DNA from: an uncultured Pelagibacteraceae bacterium
GTDB taxonomy: Bacteria; Pseudomonadota; Alphaproteobacteria; Pelagibacterales; Pelagibacteraceae
Assembly: GCA_902585415.1 (NCBI GenBank)
Contig: CACIDN010000001.1
Span: 115,001 to 179,000 of the forward strand
DNA length: 64,000 nucleotides
Reading direction: 5' to 3'
The position numbers and the translations under genes are program-made. Shown piece by piece: positions 36,132-42,844 of the stretch (positions within the stretch are counted from its first letter, which is position 1; every line of letters begins with the position of its first letter). The notes below the pieces were generated by a model. It had not been told where the DNA came from. It searched no databases and saw nothing but the letters and a program-made list of their open reading frames with translations.

Positions 36132-36842
36132 TTAGTGAAATTTAATTTTTTTAAATTTCTCAATATTCATTGTTGAGTTTAATGGAAGATTCTTTTTCGT
36201 TTTGTTTAAAATTTTTTTTTTTATTTTTTTGTTGTTTTTTTTAGCAAAATTGTAAACAGATTGAGTTGGACCCCCTACATTGATTACACCTTTTTTACTT
36301 ATTAACTTGAAAAAAATTTTTGCTAGATCTTCATGAAACATGAAATTTGTTTTTAGGTTTGTGTAAGCATACTTGTATATAAAAGGTTTTTCAGTCATGC
36401 ATATTCTTAAAATTAGTGAATTCTTCAACATTTTAACTGCACACTCGCCTCCCATTTTCGACCAAGCATAGTTATTAATTGGAAGAACAGGATGATCTTC
36501 TTTATAATTTCCTTTTTTATAAGGATAAATATAGTTTGTTGAAAAATATATAAGTTTTATCTTATACTTTTTACAGACATTTACAACATTTGACGTACCG
36601 ATTATGTTTGTATTTATACTTTTAATAATATTTTTTTCATGTAATTTCATCGGTTTTGAAATTGCAGCAGCATGAATAATAATTTTTGGTCTAACCTTTT
36701 TAATAAATTTTTCCATACTTTTTAAGCTTGTTACGTCAAAAATTTTTGAAGATGGGTAAAAAATATTTCTTTTATTTAAATGAAATCTTTTAAATACTTC
36801 TCCAAATTTTCCATTTCCGCCAGTAAAAATTATTTTTTTCAT
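36132..36842 (-). CDS. rmlD: RmlD-like dTDP-4-dehydrorhamnose reductase
   Basis: Last step of dTDP-L-rhamnose synthesis, reducing the 4-keto group. IIFTGGNGKFGEVFKRF is the NADPH loop, VRPKIIIHAAAISKP the A-A-A strand, YFSTNYIYPYKKGNYKEDHPVLPINNYAWSK includes the family's S-T-x-x-x-F/Y and Y-x-x-x-K, and LILRICM follows. At 236 aa it is about 50 residues shorter than usual RmlD, with a reduced C-terminal half. It is the last gene of the rml operon (4-nt overlap with rmlC), which strongly supports the assignment despite the divergence. Confidence 0.83.
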   Translation of the reverse strand: MKKIIFTGGNGKFGEVFKRFHLNKRNIFYPSSKIFDVTSLKSMEKFIKKVRPKIIIHAAAISKPMKLHEKNIIKSINTNIIGTSNVVNVCKKYKIKLIYFSTNYIYPYKKGNYKEDHPVLPINNYAWSKMGGECAVKMLKNSLILRICMTEKPFIYKYAYTNLKTNFMFHEDLAKIFFKLISKKGVINVGGPTQSVYNFAKKNNKKIKKKILNKTKKNLPLNSTMNIEKFKKIKFH

Positions 36843-37366
36843 TTTATATTTTCTCTAAAATTCTTAAATGGGAGAGCAAATTTATCTTTTTTTGAGATTA
36901 TTGGATTTTTTGTACCCCAATCTATTTTTAAATCCGGATCATTCCATTTTATAGATACTTCACTTTTTGGGTCCCTGTAATTTGAACAAGCATAATGAAG
37001 AATATTTTCTTTTTCTAATCCCAAAATTCCATGAGCAAAACCTTTAGGAACAAATAAGTGCTTACCATTTTTTTCACTAAGAATAACTTTAAAATGTTTA
37101 CCGTAAGTTTTAGATTTTTTTCTTAAATCTACAGCAACATCAAGAATTCTCCCTTTGACAACTGACAGAAATTTATCCTGAGGGTTCTTGGTTTGCATGT
37201 GCAAACCTCTTAAAACGTTTTTTCTAGATTTTGAAACAACTGTAAAAACCAACTCTTTATTTACAAATTTTTTTTTAAATTCTTCTTTTAGCCACCCTCT
37301 TTTATCCTTAAATACTGTAGTTTGGATGATAAATAAATCTTTAAATTTACTTTTTATTTTTTTCAT
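36839..37366 (-). CDS. rmlC: dTDP-4-dehydrorhamnose 3,5-epimerase RmlC
   Basis: Cupin enzyme, 175 aa, of normal length. FKDKRGWLKEEF is the N-terminal F-x-D-x-R-G-x-x-x-E-x-F motif. KNVLRGLHMQTKNP contains the catalytic R-G-x-H, VVKGRILDVAVDLRKKSKTYGKH the V-x-x-G-x-x-x-D-V-x-V-D-x-R block, and FVPKGFAHGILGLE the P-x-G-F-A-H-G loop. It abuts rmlA and overlaps rmlD by 4 nt. Confidence 0.95.
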   Translation of the reverse strand: MKKIKSKFKDLFIIQTTVFKDKRGWLKEEFKKKFVNKELVFTVVSKSRKNVLRGLHMQTKNPQDKFLSVVKGRILDVAVDLRKKSKTYGKHFKVILSEKNGKHLFVPKGFAHGILGLEKENILHYACSNYRDPKSEVSIKWNDPDLKIDWGTKNPIISKKDKFALPFKNFRENIK

Positions 37367-38236
37367 TTATGAAATCAATTTTTTCAAATAGTTGCTATAA
37401 TTGCACTTTCCATAAAATTGGATAGCATCTACAATTTCCTTTTTTCTTATCCAACCATTGTTAAAAGCAATTTCTTCAATACAAGCAATCTTAAAACCTT
37501 GTCGATTTTCAATCGCAGATACAAAAGCACTAGTCTTATAAAAATCCTCTATGGATCCAGTATCTAGCCATGCACCACCTCTTCCCAAAATATCTGATGT
37601 TAATTTTTTTTTTTTCAGGTAAATTTTAAGCAAATCAGTAATTTCTAACTCATTTCTTGAGGAAGGTTTTAATTTTTTTGAATATTCAACAACCCGTTTA
37701 TCGAAAAAATAAAGACCAGTGATTGCTAAATCTGAAACATATTTTTTCGGTTTTTCCTTAATCAGTGTAATTTTTCCTGATTTTGAAGTTTTTGCAACAC
37801 CAAATAGTTCTGGCCTAATTACTTTATGTAAAATTATCTTTGCACCATTTTTAAGTTTAGTGCAATTTATCAGTTTTGAAGTTAAGTTCTGTCCATAAAA
37901 AAAATTATCTCCAAGAATTAGTGCAACATTTTTATTATCTATGAATTTTTCACCCAGAAGAAACGCATCAGGTAAACCTTTAGGGTAGTTTTGTTCTTTA
38001 TAAATTATACTCATACCGAGACGTTTTCCATCTGGCAAAATTTTTTTATATTGGTTTAGTTGTCCTTTGTTAACTATGATTAAAATATTTTTTATTTTTG
38101 CCAACATCAGAATTGAAAGAGGATAAAAAATTAATGGCTTATCATATATTGGTAGCAATTGTTTATTGACAGCCTTGGTCAATGGACTCATTCGAGTTCC
38201 CGTACCACCTGCTAAAATAATTGCTTTATTAATCAT
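37367..38236 (-). CDS. rmlA: Glucose-1-phosphate thymidylyltransferase RmlA
   Basis: Makes dTDP-glucose from dTTP and glucose 1-phosphate. The 289-aa protein has LAGGTGTRMSPLTKAVNKQLLPIYDKPLI at the start (nucleotide-binding G-G-x-G-T-R and the Q-L-L-P-x-Y-D-K-P motif). Further on are YKEQNYPKGLPDAFLLGEKF, LILGDNFFYG with the metal-binding D, and GRGGAWLDTGSIED. Its ATG overlaps the rmlB stop by 4 nt. All expected motifs of the short, tetrameric RmlA type are present. Confidence 0.96.
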   Translation of the reverse strand: MINKAIILAGGTGTRMSPLTKAVNKQLLPIYDKPLIFYPLSILMLAKIKNILIIVNKGQLNQYKKILPDGKRLGMSIIYKEQNYPKGLPDAFLLGEKFIDNKNVALILGDNFFYGQNLTSKLINCTKLKNGAKIILHKVIRPELFGVAKTSKSGKITLIKEKPKKYVSDLAITGLYFFDKRVVEYSKKLKPSSRNELEITDLLKIYLKKKKLTSDILGRGGAWLDTGSIEDFYKTSAFVSAIENRQGFKIACIEEIAFNNGWIRKKEIVDAIQFYGKCNYSNYLKKLIS

Positions 38237-39255
38237 TTAATTACTCCAAGTCTATTTGTGATATCCTTTTTTTTTAAGTATGTATAGTATTTCATATTTT
38301 TAAAATACCAGTCAAAAGTATTATTCAAACCCCTTTTAAGACTTGTAATAGATTTCCACTTAAGTTTTTTTTTAATTTTTTTACTATCAAGTGCGTATCT
38401 AATATCGTGACCTGGACGATCTTTAATAAATTTTATTTTTACTTTTTTTCCTACTTTAATTTTCTTTTTGGCAATTTTTATTAATAATTTCGCAATATCT
38501 AAATTGTTAATATTTATATTGGATCCAATATTATAAAATTCTCCTTTAGATCCATTTCTAAAAACCTTTAATAAAGCTTCACAATGATCATCTACAAAAA
38601 TCCACTCTCTCGAATTTTTTCCTTTGCCGTATAAAGGTAAGGGTTTGTTATTGATTATATTGTAAATCAATTTAGGAATTAATTTTTCTGGGTGTTGATT
38701 AGGACCATAATTATTTGAACAGTTAGTTATAATTGCATTAAGTTTATATGTCCTCACATAAGAATATACTAAATGATCTGATGATGCCTTAGACGCAGCA
38801 TAAGGGGAACTTGGTTTATATGTATCAGTTTCTTTACTACGACCTTTTAATACATCACCATAAACTTCATCAGTTGATATATGAATTAACTTAGTCTTTT
38901 TATTTTTTTTTGTGAATTCACGAAATGTTTCTAGTAAATTAAAAACCCCAACAATATTACTTTTTATAAACTCTGCAGGACTATCGATTGATCTATCTAC
39001 ATGTGTCTCAGCTGCTAAATTATATATCGCAACCGGTTTATATTTGTTTAAAATATCTTTAAATCCAGACCTATTATTGATATCTAATTTAAAAAATTTA
39101 TAATTTTTTTTGTAAGAAAAATTTTTTATATTGTAAAAATTTGAAGCGTAGCTTATTTTGTCGACATTAATCACAAAATAGTTTCTTTCAATTAACAGTT
39201 TTATCAGATTACTACCAATAAATCCTAAACCTCCGGTTACAATTATTTTTTTCAT
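38233..39255 (-). CDS. rmlB: dTDP-glucose 4,6-dehydratase RmlB
   Basis: Converts dTDP-glucose to dTDP-4-keto-6-deoxyglucose. VTGGLGFIGSNLIKLLI is the NAD loop. LAAETHVDRSIDSPAEFIKSN, ISTDEVYGDVLKG (catalytic T-D-E), YAASKASSDHLV (Y-x-x-x-K), TNCSNNYGPNQHPEKLIP and REWIFVDDHCEAL are the diagnostic RmlB blocks. Length 340 aa is typical. It is the first gene of rmlBACD; its start is preceded by an A/T-rich stretch and the remnant of a GT2 gene on the other strand. Confidence 0.96.
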   Translation of the reverse strand: MKKIIVTGGLGFIGSNLIKLLIERNYFVINVDKISYASNFYNIKNFSYKKNYKFFKLDINNRSGFKDILNKYKPVAIYNLAAETHVDRSIDSPAEFIKSNIVGVFNLLETFREFTKKNKKTKLIHISTDEVYGDVLKGRSKETDTYKPSSPYAASKASSDHLVYSYVRTYKLNAIITNCSNNYGPNQHPEKLIPKLIYNIINNKPLPLYGKGKNSREWIFVDDHCEALLKVFRNGSKGEFYNIGSNININNLDIAKLLIKIAKKKIKVGKKVKIKFIKDRPGHDIRYALDSKKIKKKLKWKSITSLKRGLNNTFDWYFKNMKYYTYLKKKDITNRLGVIK

Positions 39256-39301
39256 TATTTTTTTTACAATAATAAATTTTTTAAGTATACCTCATTCTTA
39301 T

Positions 39302-39474
39302 ATGGAATTCTCAAGTAATAATCTAACTTTTGTAATAGTCACCCTTGACAGCAGAAAACTAACTTATGGCTTTCTAAATTTTCTACCAAAAGATTTTCAT
39401 AAAAAATAATTGAAAATTCATCTGGTGAGAAATTAAAAAAAGAATTAGAGCAGAATTATGATAAACTAAGTTAA
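39302..39474 (+). pseudogene. Remnant of a GT2 glycosyltransferase gene (N-terminus only)
   Basis: In an otherwise gene-free stretch, an ATG at 39302 opens with EFSSNNLTFVIVTLDSRKL, a GT2-like first strand (L-T-F-V-I-V-T), and continues NFLPKDFHKK before a stop. One extra A in the A run near 39401-39406 gives KKIIENSSGEKLKKELEQNYDKLS, the usual continuation (I-I-E-N-S-S) of such transferases in related gene sets as I recall them. The frame then ends at 39474 and nothing more of the enzyme remains. It looks like a truncated, frameshifted relic at the border of the variable region. Confidence 0.6.
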
Positions 39475-39563
39475 TTTTATATAATAGTATATGGGTGGGA
39501 GTTGAAAAAATGTATTTTTATTAAAATAATGTAATATAGAAAAATTTAATGCTTTTCTTGTAT

Positions 39564-39592
39564 TGAATTAAAAATTAAAACAAAGTAAACAT
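39564..39592 (+). promoter_or_regulatory. Possible promoter for the CAT-anticodon tRNA
   Basis: TTGAAT at 39564-39569 and TAAACA at 39587-39592 are 17 nt apart, ending 11 nt before the tRNA. The -10 is imperfect and the region is generally A/T-rich, so this is only a candidate. The rest of the 39475-39563 gap holds nothing I can identify. Confidence 0.35.
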
Positions 39593-39603
39593 CTTAATCT
39601 TAA

Positions 39604-39680
39604 GGGCCTGTAGCTCAGTTGGTTAGAGCAGTACACTCATAATGTATTGGTCCCAGGTTCGAGTCCTGGCGGGCCCACCA
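39604..39680 (+). tRNA. tRNA with CAT anticodon (probably Ile2, otherwise elongator Met)
   Basis: Canonical 77-nt cloverleaf with CCA: acceptor GGGCCTG/CGGGCCC, D arm GCTC-AGTTGGTTA-GAGC, anticodon stem GTACA/TGTAT with loop CTCATAA, T arm CCAGG-TTCGAGT-CCTGG. The 1:72 pair is G-C and the anticodon stem lacks three G-C pairs, so it is not the initiator. C4-G69 and C5-G68 in the acceptor stem are features I associate with TilS recognition of tRNA-Ile2 (lysidine-modified CAT). That identity is likely but not proven. Confidence 0.93.
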
Positions 39681-39684
39681 TTAT

Positions 39685-40281
39685 TTACTGTTTATTAAAT
39701 TTTTTTAAACTAGAAAATAAAGCATGGACATCTCCATTATTATTTAAAATTATTGAATTAAATTCTTCTCTCTGAGTTCTAGCAAGGCTAAGACCTTCAA
39801 TTATGAGATCCCTTATTAAAGGTTTCAAAGGATCTTTAGTATAAACTCTCCAGTCTATAGTTATTTCTGGTCTTGATGAAGTGGCAATTAATTTGCTTTT
39901 TACAATTGTATATTTTTCATTTTTCACTTCCTCGGAAATAACCACAATTTTGGCCTCTTTGTACTCAACAAGTCTGCTGGAAAAACTTTTAAGAAAATAT
40001 TCACGAAAGATTTTTTTATATTCCTCTTTTTCATCCTCATTTAAACCTTTTCTATGTTTACCTAAAGTATATAAACCAATTCCATCAATATCTACAGATT
40101 GCTGTCCAATTTTAATTAATTTTTCCATTTTAAGTTTTTCAGATTCTTGGCTAGACAGTATATTAGAAGCCTTTGATGCTATATTATTAATAAATTCAGA
40201 CGATATATTTGCGATAGAGTAATTATAACTTAAAAATAAAAAAAATAACGTTGAATATGCTAATAATTTTGAAATTTTCAT
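39685..40281 (-). CDS. mlaC: MlaC-like phospholipid-binding periplasmic protein
   Basis: MlaC carries phospholipids between the outer-membrane MlaA and the inner-membrane MlaFEDB transporter. The protein starts with a signal peptide (MKISKLLAYSTLFFLFLSYNYSIA). It then shows the Ttg2D/MlaC fold segments FREYFLKSFSSRLVEY, YTIVKSKLIATSSRPEITIDWRVY and LIRDLIIEGLSLARTQREEFNSII. The track start (40311) is ten codons upstream and would spoil the signal peptide and overlap mlaA; ATG 40281 leaves an 8-nt gap. It lies 3' of mlaA on the same strand. Confidence 0.9.
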   Translation of the reverse strand: MKISKLLAYSTLFFLFLSYNYSIANISSEFINNIASKASNILSSQESEKLKMEKLIKIGQQSVDIDGIGLYTLGKHRKGLNEDEKEEYKKIFREYFLKSFSSRLVEYKEAKIVVISEEVKNEKYTIVKSKLIATSSRPEITIDWRVYTKDPLKPLIRDLIIEGLSLARTQREEFNSIILNNNGDVHALFSSLKKFNKQ

Positions 40282-40289
40282 TTGCAGAA

Positions 40290-41051
40290 CTAATTTTCTA
40301 AAGAGTCCCAATCACTATCGTCTAACGTATCAGTTTTTATATTTTGATTCTTAATTTTTCTATCTCTATCTTGTAAATATAAACTTCTAACAGTCGCATA
40401 AAAATCTACTGAATTTTTTTCTAAACTATCGAAAGCTTCTAAATTTTTTGCTCTGAAATCTACACCCTGCCCAAGTTTTGAATAATAATAATCAGATTCC
40501 TTTAAATACTGAGTGTCATTTTTTACAGTAACATTATACCATGCATCTCCTCCACTCATTGATATTAAAGATCCAACAGCATCCCTCACAGTTGATGGGC
40601 CAAGAACTGGTAGCACTAAATAACATCCCTCTCCAACTCCCATTGTTCCGAATGTTTGACCAAAATCCTCTTTTTCCAATTTATCTAAACCTAATGATTG
40701 TGCTGGGTCAAATATACCCACAATTCCAACCGTAGTATTTATAATAAATCTTGCAGAATTAATTCCAGCTGCTCGAAAATCACCTTGCAAAATATTATTA
40801 GGAATTGTAACTAAGTTTGAAAGGTTATTAAGTGCATTACTAGTACCATATCTAATAGGCGAAGGTAACTTTCTGTAACCAGTTGCAACTGGTCTAAACA
40901 AAACTTTATCAAGGGCCATGTTAAATGCAAAAGTAGCTCGATTGATTTTTTCAAAACAATCTTTAACTTCTTTTTCCTCAGCAATACTGCTGCTTACAAC
41001 CATTAATTGAATTATTAATATTGTTATTAAAATTTTTAATCTTTTAAACAT
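40290..41051 (-). CDS. mlaA: MlaA (VacJ) family outer-membrane lipid transport protein
   Basis: MlaA removes misplaced phospholipids from the outer leaflet. The 253-aa protein has an N-terminal hydrophobic signal, then CFEKINRATFAFNMALDKVLFRPVA, the family's N-R-x-x-F-x-F-N-x-x-x-D signature. SLGLDKLEKEDFGQTFGTMGVGEGCYLVLPVLGPSTVRD is the central conserved block. Most MlaA proteins are lipoproteins; here the signal ends SSSIAEEKEV with no lipobox cysteine, so anchoring may differ. The acidic C-terminal tail (TDTLDDSDWDSLEN) is poorly conserved. Operon with mlaC. Confidence 0.92.
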   Translation of the reverse strand: MFKRLKILITILIIQLMVVSSSIAEEKEVKDCFEKINRATFAFNMALDKVLFRPVATGYRKLPSPIRYGTSNALNNLSNLVTIPNNILQGDFRAAGINSARFIINTTVGIVGIFDPAQSLGLDKLEKEDFGQTFGTMGVGEGCYLVLPVLGPSTVRDAVGSLISMSGGDAWYNVTVKNDTQYLKESDYYYSKLGQGVDFRAKNLEAFDSLEKNSVDFYATVRSLYLQDRDRKIKNQNIKTDTLDDSDWDSLEN

Positions 41052-41128
41052 AGTAATTTATATATTATACCTTCTATCAAAGTAAAATAACAAATTAAAC
41101 ACAAATTATGTGTTAAAAATGCCTCAAA

Positions 41129-41860
41129 ATGCAGAAAATATTAAACAATTATTCTATCAACTTTAGCACTATTAAAAGAAAAAAAGAAAAAATTAAATAT
41201 TTAGTATTTCATTATACTGGCATGAAATCTGAAAAATTAGCTATTGGAAGACTTAAAGATAAAAAAAGTAAAGTGAGCTGTCATTACTTTATTAAAAAGA
41301 ATGGTACAATTTTAAATATGGTTCCAGCAAGCTATATTTCTTGGCACGCAGGAATTTCGAACTGGAAAAAATATGATAAAATAAATAAAAATTCGATTGG
41401 TATTGAAATCCAAAACCCCGGACATAAAAACAATTACTCAAATTTTAGTATAAAACAAATAAGATCAATCGAATACCTCTCAAAAAAATTAATTAAAAAA
41501 TTTAATTTGAATAAAAAAAATTTTTTAGGTCATTCAGACGTCTCACCAGATCGAAAAAAAGATCCAGGAGAAAAATTTCCTTGGAAAGCATTGTCAAAGC
41601 ATAAAATTGGCATATGGCATAATTTAGATAATAATTTGTTGAAAAAAATGAGATCAAAAAAAATTGATCATAAACAAAAAATATTGTTTTTAAAAAGATT
41701 GATAAAAATAGGATACTTTTTAAAAAAAAAAAAATTAGAACGCTCTTTTTTTGTAATTAAAGCTTTTCAAAGAAGATTTAGACCACAAATTATTAATGGA
41801 AAAATTGATTTAGAGTGTTGTGAAATAGCAAAAAATTTAGTTAAATCTGGGTTAAATTAG
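41129..41860 (+). CDS. N-acetylmuramoyl-L-alanine amidase (Amidase_2, AmpD/AmiD-like)
   Basis: Zinc amidase that cuts the bond between muramic acid and the stem peptide. YLVFHYTGMKS gives the first zinc histidine. VSCHYFIKKNGTILNMVPASYISWHAG and NSIGIEIQNPGH follow the family order, and FLGHSDVSPDRKKDPGEKFPW supplies the second histidine and the zinc aspartate. The C-terminal part (FLKRLIKIGYFL, FVIKAFQRRFRP) resembles a short peptidoglycan-binding domain. At 243 aa without signal peptide it could be cytoplasmic, in muropeptide recycling. It sits just upstream of rnpB. Confidence 0.9.
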   Translation: MQKILNNYSINFSTIKRKKEKIKYLVFHYTGMKSEKLAIGRLKDKKSKVSCHYFIKKNGTILNMVPASYISWHAGISNWKKYDKINKNSIGIEIQNPGHKNNYSNFSIKQIRSIEYLSKKLIKKFNLNKKNFLGHSDVSPDRKKDPGEKFPWKALSKHKIGIWHNLDNNLLKKMRSKKIDHKQKILFLKRLIKIGYFLKKKKLERSFFVIKAFQRRFRPQIINGKIDLECCEIAKNLVKSGLN

Positions 41861-41862
41861 TA

Positions 41863-41891
41863 TTGAAAAATTAATTAACTTAATATATTAA
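41863..41891 (+). promoter_or_regulatory. Promoter of rnpB
   Basis: TTGAAA at 41863-41868 and TATTAA at 41886-41891 are separated by 17 nt. The predicted start, seven bases after the -10, falls on position 41898, which is the first paired base of the RNase P RNA. The agreement of spacing and RNA 5' end makes this a good sigma70-type call. Confidence 0.7.
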
Positions 41892-41897
41892 ATGTTT

Positions 41898-42248
41898 GCC
41901 AGATAAATGACTTATCGCTTTTAATTTAAAGAGGAAAGTCCGGGCTTTGCAAAGACACAGTGCCAGGTAATACCTGGCGGGGGAAACCCTAGGGACAGTG
42001 CCACAGAAAATATACCGCCTTATCAAGGCAAGGGTGAAAAGGTGTGGTAAGAGCACACCGGCTTTATTGGTAACAATTAGCGCATGGAAAACCCCACTGG
42101 AAGCAAGACCAAATAGAGATGACATTGTTAGTAACTAAAAGCAGTCTTTGGCTAGTCATCAGGGTTGGTTGCTCGAGCTTTAAGGAGACTTAAAGCCTAG
42201 ATAAATGATAGGTTTAAACGACAGAACCCGGCTTATAGTTTATCTGGC
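41898..42248 (+). ncRNA. rnpB: RNase P RNA
   Basis: Catalytic RNA of RNase P, bacterial type A. The 5' GCCAGATAAA pairs with the 3' TTTATCTGGC to form P1. Conserved blocks are in order: GAGGAAAGTCCGGGCT (CR I region), GGGGAAACCC, AGGGACAGTGCCACAGAAA, GTGAAAAGGTG, GGTAAGAGCACACCGG, AGCAAGACCAAATAG, and the closing GATAAATGATAGG followed by ACAGAACCCGGCTTA. The length of about 351 nt is normal. The minus-strand ORF across this stretch is a shadow. T-rich sequence follows (TTATTTCTTTTTTG near 42266), but I see no clear terminator stem. Confidence 0.97.
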
Positions 42249-42306
42249 GTGTTTACAAATTACCCTTATTTCTTTTTTGTTTAATTTAGATTATGAAAAT
42301 CAACTA

Positions 42307-42335
42307 TTGACTGTATTATAAAAAACCCATAATAT
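42307..42335 (+). promoter_or_regulatory. Promoter of the dcw (mraZ) operon
   Basis: TTGACT at 42307-42312 and TAATAT at 42330-42335 with exactly 17 nt between them, close to the sigma70 consensus, about 41 nt upstream of the mraZ ATG. The expected transcription start is near 42342. The -10 hexamer lies between the first two CCCA repeats of the putative MraZ operator. Confidence 0.75.
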
Positions 42336-42349
42336 CCCATGTATTCCCA
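42326..42349 (-). promoter_or_regulatory. Putative MraZ operator: three CCCA (TGGG) direct repeats
   Basis: CCCA occurs at 42326, 42336 and 42346, exactly one helical turn (10 bp) apart; on the minus strand this reads TGGG three times. MraZ of Escherichia coli is known to bind closely spaced TGGG-type direct repeats in front of its own operon. The repeats straddle the -10 and the predicted start, which fits autorepression by promoter occlusion. Binding itself is inferred. Confidence 0.75.
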
Positions 42350-42376
42350 ATTAAAGAGTGTGGAATATTATGAGAT

Positions 42377-42832
42377 ATGTTTTTATCTACTTATTTAAAC
42401 AAACTAGACAAAAAAGGAAGGGTATCAGTGCCTGCTAATTTCAGATCTTATTTGTCAAATTTAGGTTATAATGGAGTAATTTGTTATCCATCTTTCAATA
42501 ATAATTGTATAGAGGCATGGCCTCAAGATAGGATAGAAAAGATTTCTAATGCCATAGATTCACTTAATCCATTTGAAGAAAAAAAAGATTTTTTTGCTAC
42601 TTCAATACTTTCAGAAAGTACTAGTTTACAATTTGATAATGAGGGGAGAATTATAATAACAACAAAACTTTTAAAACATGCAAAAATTAAAAATTCCATG
42701 TTGTTTGTGGGTCAAGGAAAAACTTTTCAAATATGGGAGCCTTCAAACTATGAAAAATTTAAGGTAAATGCAAAAAGAAAATCAAACATTTATAGAGCTA
42801 GCCTTAAATGGGAGCGTCAATTTAATAACTAA
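42377..42832 (+). CDS. mraZ: Transcriptional regulator MraZ
   Basis: DNA-binding protein that controls the division and cell-wall operon. The 151-aa protein shows two AbrB-like half domains, each with the D-x-x-x-R motif: DKKGRVSVPANFR near residue 11 and DNEGRIIITTKLLKHA near residue 88. IWEPSNYEKF and the C-terminal helix are also typical. It is the first gene of the dcw cluster, downstream of the promoter and CCCA repeats, and lies 12 nt before ftsZ, so it probably regulates ftsZ directly together with the murein genes. Confidence 0.95.
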   Translation: MFLSTYLNKLDKKGRVSVPANFRSYLSNLGYNGVICYPSFNNNCIEAWPQDRIEKISNAIDSLNPFEEKKDFFATSILSESTSLQFDNEGRIIITTKLLKHAKIKNSMLFVGQGKTFQIWEPSNYEKFKVNAKRKSNIYRASLKWERQFNN

Positions 42833-42844
42833 AAGGGGTAAAAT

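Noticed and set aside
39256-39603. Search for a 5S rRNA or other RNA in the gap before the CAT tRNA
   Set aside because: No 5S-like conserved sequence is present; the stretch holds only the GT2 relic and A/T-rich DNA.
41880-42125. 81-aa minus-strand ORF
   Set aside because: It lies inside the RNase P RNA gene, whose conserved blocks explain the sequence.
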